Shown here piece by piece: positions 58,533 to 64,000 of a stretch of 64,000 bases of DNA. Every line of letters begins with the position of its first letter. Within the stretch, counting starts at the first letter, position 1. The stretch spans positions 3,844,001 to 3,908,000 of the forward strand of contig NZ_CP143545.1 in NCBI RefSeq assembly GCF_046237625.1, given 5' to 3'. A program made the translations under genes and the position numbers. Under the pieces are notes generated by a model. That model was not told the origin of the DNA and ran no database searches. It saw only the letters and a program-made list of their open reading frames with translations. Source of the DNA: Paraperibacillus esterisolvens (GTDB lineage Bacteria > Bacillota > Bacilli > Bacillales > DSM-1321).

Positions 58533-60740
58533 ATGACAAAAACGTACTCCACACGCGAGGAGCGAAGGCTTGCCCAGCAGGCAGAGAAACAGAAGAAGAA
58601 AAAGAGAGGTTCTTTTTTTCGGAAACTGCTGATTGGCATGCTCGCTATTATCATACTTGGCCTGGGGGCCATTGGCAGCACAGGCTACGCCCTGATTCAG
58701 GACGTGCCGAAATTGAACGAGGCAAAGCTTAAGGATCCGCTTTCCTCGAAGTTTTATGATAAAAATGGCCGGTTCATCCATGAATACGGCAAACAGCAGC
58801 GTACGAAGATTTCGTATGATCAGATTCCAAAGGTACTGGAGCAGGCCATCATTGCTACAGAGGACAGCCGTTATTACTCCCATAAAGGAGTGGACGTCAA
58901 GCGGACGGCAAAAGCCATCATGGAAAACATCACAGGTAATTTCGGGGACCAGGGCGGCAGTACGATTACCCAGCAGGTAATCAAGAACTCCTTCCTTTCT
59001 CCTGAGAAAACCGTCAAGCGGAAGGTCCAGGAATGGTATTTAGCCTATAAGCTCGAGAAAAAATACAGCAAGGAAGAAATCCTCACCATGTATGTGAACA
59101 AGATCAATCTTGGGAACCATGCATACGGAGTGGCGGCTGCGGCCAGGAATTATTACGGCCTCGACGTGGCTGCTCTGGATAAAATGACACTTCCGCAGGC
59201 GGCCATGATTGCCGGGCTGACACAAAGCCCGAACAACTATGATCCAACCAGGCCAGAGAATGTCAAATCAGCGACCGAGCGCCGCAATATCGTCCTTTCG
59301 CTGATGAACAGACACGGTTATATTTCAAAAAAAGATATGGAAGATGCAAAAAAGGTTCCGGTCACACAGGGACTGGTCAAGAAAAAAGCTAATTCCGGAA
59401 TGCCTTATGAAGCATTTCTCGATGGAGTGGTGCAGGAGATCGAGTCTCGCATGAAGGATGTGGACATCTCAACAGACGGACTGCAGATCTACACAACCCT
59501 TGATCCAGCCGCACAAAGCTATGCGGACCGGATTATCTCCGGGGAGCTGGTGAATTATCCGAACAGCCGCTTCCAGACGGCTTTTGCCTTCACCGATTCA
59601 AAGACTGGGGCCATCCGGGCAATCGGCAGCGGGCGGAATGAGAGTAAGACCAATTTCCGCGGCCATAACCTGGTCACGAGCATCAAGCGCCAGCCGGGTT
59701 CGACCTTCAAGCCTCTCTTTGACTATGGGCCGGCCATTGAATATCTGCAGTGGTCAACGTATCATCAGCTGAAGGATGAGCCGTATGAATATTCGACCGG
59801 CGATCCGATCCGGAATTATGATAAAAAATACAAAGGCACCATGAGCATCCGTAATGCCCTGATCGAATCGCGGAATGTGCCGGCACTGAAGACCCTTGAG
59901 GCAGTCGGCCTGGATCGGGCAAAGAAATTTACGCAGAACCTCGGCATTCCTTACAGCGGCGGACATGTTTATGAATCGTATGCCATCGGTTCAAATGCGG
60001 TTTCGCCAATCGCGATGGCCGGCGCTTATGGGGCATTTGCCAATGAAGGCGTCTATAACAAGCCTCATTTTGTGACGAAGGTTGTTATGCCGGATGGTAA
60101 AGTGATAGATTTCAAGCCTAAGAGCAAGAAAGTAATGAAAGATTATACCGCCTATATGGTAACCGACATGCTGCGCGGTGTGCTGAATGCCGACAACGGT
60201 ACGGGCCGGCTTGCCCGGGTGGATGGCGTGGATATTGCCGGTAAGACCGGGACCACCAACTTCGATGAAAAGGTCGCAGCACAGTACGGCTATCCGGATG
60301 ACGGCACCCGTGACAGCTGGTTTGCAGGCTACAGCAGCAAATACACCATGGCGGTCTGGACCGGGTACACCAAAAACGGAAGCGGAAATTATATGAACAA
60401 ATGGGATACAAAGGTAGCCCATTATATCTTCCAGAGCATGATGCAGAAATTCGCAGGCGGAAGCAAGCCGTTCACACAGCCGCATTCCGTAGAGGAGATC
60501 CGGAAAGAGCTCTACGTAAAAGGCCACTATGACATGGTACCGCCAGCGCCAAAACCGAAAGCCAAACCAAAACCAAAAGCCAAACCAAAACCAAAGAAAA
60601 CCGAAAATAAAAAAGCGGATAAAAAAGAAAACAAAAAAGCAGTTAACAAAGTTAAAAAAGAAAACAACAAAAAAGCGGAACCTGCGAAAAAGAAAGCAGA
60701 AAAACCAAAGCACGAGAAAAAGAATAAAAAGGAAAACTAG
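58533..60740 (+). CDS. Class A penicillin-binding protein (PBP1A family)
   Basis: A bifunctional peptidoglycan synthase with one N-terminal membrane helix (about 35-58). The GT51 glycosyltransferase domain (about 75-250) has the catalytic Glu in AIIATEDSRYYSHKGVD and GGSTITQQ. The transpeptidase domain (about 330-610) has SxxK in QPGSTFKP, SxN in ESRNVPAL and KTGTT (about 572-576). A long Lys/Pro/Asn tail (from about 675) is basic and low-complexity. The ATG at 58533 has GGCAGGG nine bases upstream. Total 735 residues. Confidence 0.95.
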   Translation: MTKTYSTREERRLAQQAEKQKKKKRGSFFRKLLIGMLAIIILGLGAIGSTGYALIQDVPKLNEAKLKDPLSSKFYDKNGRFIHEYGKQQRTKISYDQIPKVLEQAIIATEDSRYYSHKGVDVKRTAKAIMENITGNFGDQGGSTITQQVIKNSFLSPEKTVKRKVQEWYLAYKLEKKYSKEEILTMYVNKINLGNHAYGVAAAARNYYGLDVAALDKMTLPQAAMIAGLTQSPNNYDPTRPENVKSATERRNIVLSLMNRHGYISKKDMEDAKKVPVTQGLVKKKANSGMPYEAFLDGVVQEIESRMKDVDISTDGLQIYTTLDPAAQSYADRIISGELVNYPNSRFQTAFAFTDSKTGAIRAIGSGRNESKTNFRGHNLVTSIKRQPGSTFKPLFDYGPAIEYLQWSTYHQLKDEPYEYSTGDPIRNYDKKYKGTMSIRNALIESRNVPALKTLEAVGLDRAKKFTQNLGIPYSGGHVYESYAIGSNAVSPIAMAGAYGAFANEGVYNKPHFVTKVVMPDGKVIDFKPKSKKVMKDYTAYMVTDMLRGVLNADNGTGRLARVDGVDIAGKTGTTNFDEKVAAQYGYPDDGTRDSWFAGYSSKYTMAVWTGYTKNGSGNYMNKWDTKVAHYIFQSMMQKFAGGSKPFTQPHSVEEIRKELYVKGHYDMVPPAPKPKAKPKPKAKPKPKKTENKKADKKENKKAVNKVKKENNKKAEPAKKKAEKPKHEKKNKKEN

Positions 60741-60744
60741 GGGC

Positions 60745-60792
60745 CTGACCCCATGTCCGGGAAAGGGGGACAGCCCCCTGTTTCCCGTTTAT
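60745..60792. repeat. Palindromic family A, copy after the PBP gene
   Basis: CCTGACCCCATGTCCGGGAA, then GGGGGACAGCCCCC and TGTTTCCCG, directly after the stop codon of the PBP gene. Confidence 0.6.
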
Positions 60793-60802
60793 TCCACAAA
60801 GG

Positions 60803-60841
60803 AAAAACACTAACTGCTATTGCCTGCGGTTAGTGTTTTTT
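60803..60841. terminator. Bidirectional terminator between PBP and GNAT genes
   Basis: AAAAACACTAAC and GTTAGTGTTTTT form a 12-base stem with A and T runs on both sides. Confidence 0.88.
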
Positions 60842-61379
60842 AGTGTGTGAGCGCTTGGTAGATGGAGTAGTCCACCTCACCCGAGATAGAGGCGAGACCC
60901 CCTGGGCACAGTTCCATGGCCATGAGGTATTCGGGCGCAGGAGGCAGGTTTTTTTTGGAGGCGTGCAGGCCGAATTCGGTGGAAGTCCTGAAACCAAACT
61001 GTCGGTAATAGCGATAGTCCCCCTCCACGATTACGGCCTTGTACCCCCTGCGGGCGGTTATTTCAAGGGCCGTCCCAACCATATGCCGGCCGATTCCCTG
61101 GCGCTGCCTGCTGGCTGCCACCGATACCGGCGAGAGCATCAAAACTTCCCCGCCCTGCCCGCCGCCGATCGGAAACCTTGAGAGCATCACATGCCCGGCA
61201 AGCGAGCCGTCCGCTTCAATCATCAGATCAAACTGAGGGAGATAATAGGGCTTTTCCCTGATTTCCCTGACAAGCGCCTTCTCCAATCGACCATCAGAAT
61301 AGCTGGTATGCTTGAACACTTCATACACAAAATCCTCCGTGAGTTTGTATTCTTCTTTTCTTACCTGCCTCATTTCCAT
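60840..61379 (-). CDS. GNAT family N-acetyltransferase
   Basis: A 179-residue acetyl-CoA-dependent acyltransferase. The GNAT motif A is at about 88-112 (LMLSPVSVAASRQRQGIGRHMV, with QRQGIG as the pyrophosphate loop) and motif B is GYKAVIVEGDYRYYRQFGF. The later YLMAMELCPGG resembles the YhbS-type group. The substrate is unknown. ATG at 61379 lies seven bases after GGGGGAG; the ATG two codons earlier is too close to that site. Confidence 0.88.
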   Translation of the reverse strand: MEMRQVRKEEYKLTEDFVYEVFKHTSYSDGRLEKALVREIREKPYYLPQFDLMIEADGSLAGHVMLSRFPIGGGQGGEVLMLSPVSVAASRQRQGIGRHMVGTALEITARRGYKAVIVEGDYRYYRQFGFRTSTEFGLHASKKNLPPAPEYLMAMELCPGGLASISGEVDYSIYQALTH

Positions 61380-61489
61380 CCTCATCTCCCCCTATTCTAT
61401 AATTGTAATCAAACCGTTATATGAAAAAATAGAAATTTGTGATTAAATTTATACTATGTGAAAAAAATTATCGGAGGATAAGAGAATTT

Positions 61490-62434
61490 ATGGAAAGCCG
61501 GACTAGGAAGCAAAAGAAAGCACTCAAAAAGAAAGTGAAATACTTCCTGGCAGTATTGTTGACTGCCATTATCAGCCTCGCAGCATACGCTTCATACCAA
61601 TACTACTCGGGCAGACAGTTAAGCATGGCGGATCACTCTGTCAAAAACGAAGACCCCGCTGCCGAATTCAACGGCCAGGAAAGTCCTAAGGGAAAGACCA
61701 ATGTTCTCCTTTTGGGCGTCGATAAACGGGAAAAGCAGAATGGCTCCAATTCCGATACCATGATCATTGCCCAGTATGACTCGGACAATAATCTGGTAAA
61801 AATGGTTTCGCTTATGCGCGATATGTATGTACAGATACCAGGATACGAAGGCTATAAAAAACTGAATTCCTCATATCTGCTCGGCGGCCCGGAATTGACA
61901 CGCCAGACGATCAAGCAGAACTTCGGAATCGACATCCAGTATTATGTTTCGGTTGATTTTAAAGGCTTTGAGAGAGTGGTCGACACCCTGGCGCCTGAGG
62001 GAATTGAAGTGAATGTAGAAAAGGCGATGAGCAAAAACATCGGCGTTTCCCTCCAGCCGGGCATTCAGAAGCTGCATGGAAAGGAACTGCTGGGCTATGC
62101 CCGCTTCCGCCATGATGCCCAGAGTGACTTTGGCAGAGTCAAACGGCAGCAGGAGGTCATCAAGCTTGTTTCTAATGAAATCCTGAGTACAAACGGGATG
62201 TTGAAAGCTCCCAAGCTATTAGGCACAATCCACCCCTACATTGAAACCAATATAAGCGACCTTAAGGGCATCGGCTATCTTAAGGATTTCCTGGTCCACC
62301 GTCCGGAAATCACGGAGACAATCTCACTGCCTGTTGCCGGATCTTTTACCAATGAGCGGGTACCTGTATTCGGAGATGTGCTGAAATACGATGAGACCGT
62401 GAACAGTGCAGCGATTGATTCGTTTCTCAACTAA
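61490..62434 (+). CDS. LytR-CpsA-Psr (LCP) family protein 2
   Basis: A second LCP ligase of 314 residues. It has a basic N terminus (MESRTRKQKKALKKKVK), a membrane helix (about 18-38) and the LCP domain (about 80-310) with LLLGVDKREKQNGSNSDTMI in two parts, SLMRDMYVQIPGY with the phosphate-binding Arg, and ARFRHDAQSDFGRVKRQQEV. ATG at 61490 follows GGAGG by 12 bases, a little far. It may attach teichoic acid or the secondary wall polymer used by S-layer proteins. Confidence 0.92.
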   Translation: MESRTRKQKKALKKKVKYFLAVLLTAIISLAAYASYQYYSGRQLSMADHSVKNEDPAAEFNGQESPKGKTNVLLLGVDKREKQNGSNSDTMIIAQYDSDNNLVKMVSLMRDMYVQIPGYEGYKKLNSSYLLGGPELTRQTIKQNFGIDIQYYVSVDFKGFERVVDTLAPEGIEVNVEKAMSKNIGVSLQPGIQKLHGKELLGYARFRHDAQSDFGRVKRQQEVIKLVSNEILSTNGMLKAPKLLGTIHPYIETNISDLKGIGYLKDFLVHRPEITETISLPVAGSFTNERVPVFGDVLKYDETVNSAAIDSFLN

Positions 62435-62439
62435 AAAAG

Positions 62440-62472
62440 CAGGCATACAATTCTCCGATTGTATGCCTTTTT
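62440..62472. terminator. Bidirectional terminator between LCP 2 and slaP
   Basis: AGGCATACAAT and ATTGTATGCCT pair around a 6-base loop with A and T runs on both sides. Confidence 0.88.
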
Positions 62473-62480
62473 GCTGTATG

Positions 62481-63374
62481 CTATTCGCCCTTTGGCGGAT
62501 ATACCGTCCAGCTGCTTAAATCCGGATTCTGCTTCAGCATAACCGAGGCAGGGAAAACAAAGGTCCACGGCTTGCTGGTATTGGCTTTCACTTCAAAGTT
62601 ATCCAGGGTGAATCCGCCGCGGCAGATGATATCGCCCGCCCCGTCTTCTACTTGAAGCGGAATCTGCTCGAGCTTGATGCCCCGGTCGCTTCCATTGCGG
62701 ATCAGCACGGTCACTGCAAGAGCACCATCCGGCGCCGCAGCTGCCTCGATTCCCATGAAGTTGACCTCGCCTGCAGCAAGGCTCGGCAGCCCTTTGACAA
62801 GGCTTGTAAGTTTTTCACGCTGCAGCTCGGAAATCTGATCCTCCCAGCTTGCATCAAGATCGAGTATGTGGGACTCCTGGTCTGCCGGCTGCTTCAGTTC
62901 GAACGCCAGGGTCCATCCATCTCCATCTCCCGGTATATCCGGAATCAGTACATTGTCACTGATAAACAAAAACCGCCAAGGTGTGCAGGACATAGGGGGC
63001 AGTTCACCAAGATCTGTCAGGTCAAACTGCTGCCTGGCGAACGGACGCCCTTCTTTGTCGAGGAGCAAAAGGTCTGCCTGGCCGATTCCAAGCGGCTTTG
63101 AGACGGTGTTCCTGAGGAAGGCGGTGACAACCAGATCCCCGAAGAACTCGGTCAGCTTGATGCCGGTGATGGAGAGCTGGTTCGGCTCCAGGCCTTCCAG
63201 CTGCTGATGCTTGTACCGGAATACATAGCTCTCGGATGCACTCATCTCAAGATCCGGGTGGAAGTGGATGGATGTCTTGACTCCCCCGCTTCCGGCCGGT
63301 GTCTCCCGGATTTCTGCAGGCTGTTCTACAGGCTTCTCTTCCGCTTTTTTCTTTTTAAGTTTAAAAAGTGCCAT
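62481..63374 (-). CDS. slaP: Accessory Sec system S-layer assembly protein
   Basis: SlaP works with SecA2 to export S-layer proteins in B. anthracis and relatives. The 297 residues show a Lys-rich start (MALFKLKKKKAEEK) and two similar beta-rich halves, each with a V-x-A-F/V-L-I/R-N block (LVVTAFLRNTVSKPLG and LAVTVLIRNGSDRGIK) and a P-W-x-F-x-F block (CTPWRFLFISD and SKPWTFVFPAS). This internal duplication is the SlaP hallmark. Its start overlaps the secA2 end by 14 bases, and GAAGGAG is supplied by the secA2 coding sequence. Confidence 0.9.
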   Translation of the reverse strand: MALFKLKKKKAEEKPVEQPAEIRETPAGSGGVKTSIHFHPDLEMSASESYVFRYKHQQLEGLEPNQLSITGIKLTEFFGDLVVTAFLRNTVSKPLGIGQADLLLLDKEGRPFARQQFDLTDLGELPPMSCTPWRFLFISDNVLIPDIPGDGDGWTLAFELKQPADQESHILDLDASWEDQISELQREKLTSLVKGLPSLAAGEVNFMGIEAAAAPDGALAVTVLIRNGSDRGIKLEQIPLQVEDGAGDIICRGGFTLDNFEVKANTSKPWTFVFPASVMLKQNPDLSSWTVYPPKGE

Positions 63375-64000
63375 CTTCTAGTTCTCCTTCTTCCTCATCT
63401 GCCGCTGCCTCATCAACCTCAAACTGACTTTTTACAAATTCCATGAAACGGAGCGTGATTCCGGACTCAATATTCACCATTAAGCCCCTGAACTCATGCA
63501 GCGCCTCTTTTTCAAACAGGATATAAGGATTTTCCTGGCCGTAGCTTCTGAGCTGCATGCCGTCCTTAATATGATTCATCGTCTCCAGGTGCTGAATCCA
63601 GTGATGGTCAATCTGCTGCAGCATGAACTGCTTCAGCTGGCGGCCAAGTTCTTCATCTCCCTGCAGGCTGAGCACGAACTGCTTCAGCTTCTGGAGCTGT
63701 GGCAGGAGCAGCGCTTCCGCCTCAGCAGGCTCCAAATCATCAATCTGTTCGAAGGTTATATCCAGGCTAAGGAAAATGTGGGACAGCTCTTCAAGCAGGC
63801 CCTTTTGGTTCCACTGCTCCGGATCTTCGGGGAAAGCTCTGTCGAACACCGCGCGCACATGTCCTTCCAGATAATCGAGGAGCTCAGAGAACATGTCAGC
63901 AGGCGGAAGCACAAGGATCCGGTTGCGCATGGAATACACTACCTTGCTCTGCTCATCCATGACGTTCTCAAGCTTCAAAAGGTGGCTCCTGGAGGAGTAG
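63361..64000 (-). CDS. secA2: SecA2 protein translocase ATPase, C-terminal part (runs off the window)
   Basis: The frame is open to the window edge and reads as the C-terminal quarter of a SecA: KLENVMDEQSKVVYSMRNRI, then the helical wing and scaffold parts with HHWIQHLETMNHIKDGMQLRSYGQENP split over residues about 165-195 of this fragment, and FEKEALHEFRGLM. It ends in an acidic tail and lacks the zinc-binding C-terminal linker of housekeeping SecA1, as expected for SecA2. The neighbour slaP supports SecA2. The ATPase motifs are outside the window. Confidence 0.92.
   Translation of the reverse strand, partial: YSSRSHLLKLENVMDEQSKVVYSMRNRILVLPPADMFSELLDYLEGHVRAVFDRAFPEDPEQWNQKGLLEELSHIFLSLDITFEQIDDLEPAEAEALLLPQLQKLKQFVLSLQGDEELGRQLKQFMLQQIDHHWIQHLETMNHIKDGMQLRSYGQENPYILFEKEALHEFRGLMVNIESGITLRFMEFVKSQFEVDEAAADEEEGELEDGTF

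Overview
The window looks like chromosomal DNA from a motile, endospore-former-type member of the Bacillaceae (Bacillus or a close relative). The left end has the Bacillus subtilis order of flagellar and competence genes (yviE, flgL, flgK, flgN, flgM, yvyF, comFC, comFA), then a degV gene, degU-degS, yvyE and a tagV-like LCP gene. Codon use, strong AGGAGG-type ribosome sites and TTG/GTG starts fit this group. The right end carries slaP and the end of secA2, the accessory secretion pair of S-layer-bearing Bacillaceae.

Layout. (1) 1-12.4 kb is conserved core: late flagellar/competence genes on the minus strand, degS-degU, yvyE and the LCP ligase, which has a near-perfect sigma-D promoter. (2) 12.4-32.8 kb is a carbohydrate block placed between tagV and tagO, which are neighbours in B. 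subtilis. It holds a ROK regulator, a first sugar ABC importer (two permeases and a divergent binding lipoprotein), a GH2 glycosidase with a second importer, a GH43 arabinanase-like lipoprotein, an AbrB-KhtT-KhtU potassium efflux set, and a Leloir operon (galT-galK-galE) ending in an M24 peptidase. Neither importer has its own ATPase, so both probably use a shared MsmX-type subunit. AT-rich palindromes and a perfect cre match mark the control regions. (3) 33-45.8 kb is wall teichoic acid synthesis: tagO, tagA, tagH, tagG, tagB, tagD, a GT2-TagF fusion, two further CDP-polyol phosphotransferases, tarJ and tarI. The tarIJ pair points to a ribitol-phosphate-containing polymer. (4) 46-55 kb is cell-surface remodelling: a secreted protein with six PA14 modules and a glucosaminidase, a DUF6270 protein, a LysM x3-NlpC/P60 autolysin behind a perfect WalR box, and an MBOAT-DHHW pair likely to acylate a wall polymer. 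(5) 55-64 kb has small unknown genes, an ECF sigma factor with a membrane partner, a class A PBP, a GNAT enzyme, a second LCP protein, slaP and secA2.

The least explained material is between genes. Two arrays (about 17.83-18.18 kb and 56.23-56.41 kb) repeat GTAA every 20 or 21 bases, close to two helical turns. The larger array alternates two kinds of half-unit, one of which can fold into a small hairpin. Three other dispersed repeat families occur: short palindromes of the GGGACTGTCCC / CCATTTCC-C-GGAAATGG type at many gene ends, a roughly 130-base element with one copy inside the gal operon and one inside the teichoic acid region, and a third element next to an ABC operon. No tRNA, rRNA, CRISPR array, insertion sequence or prophage was seen.
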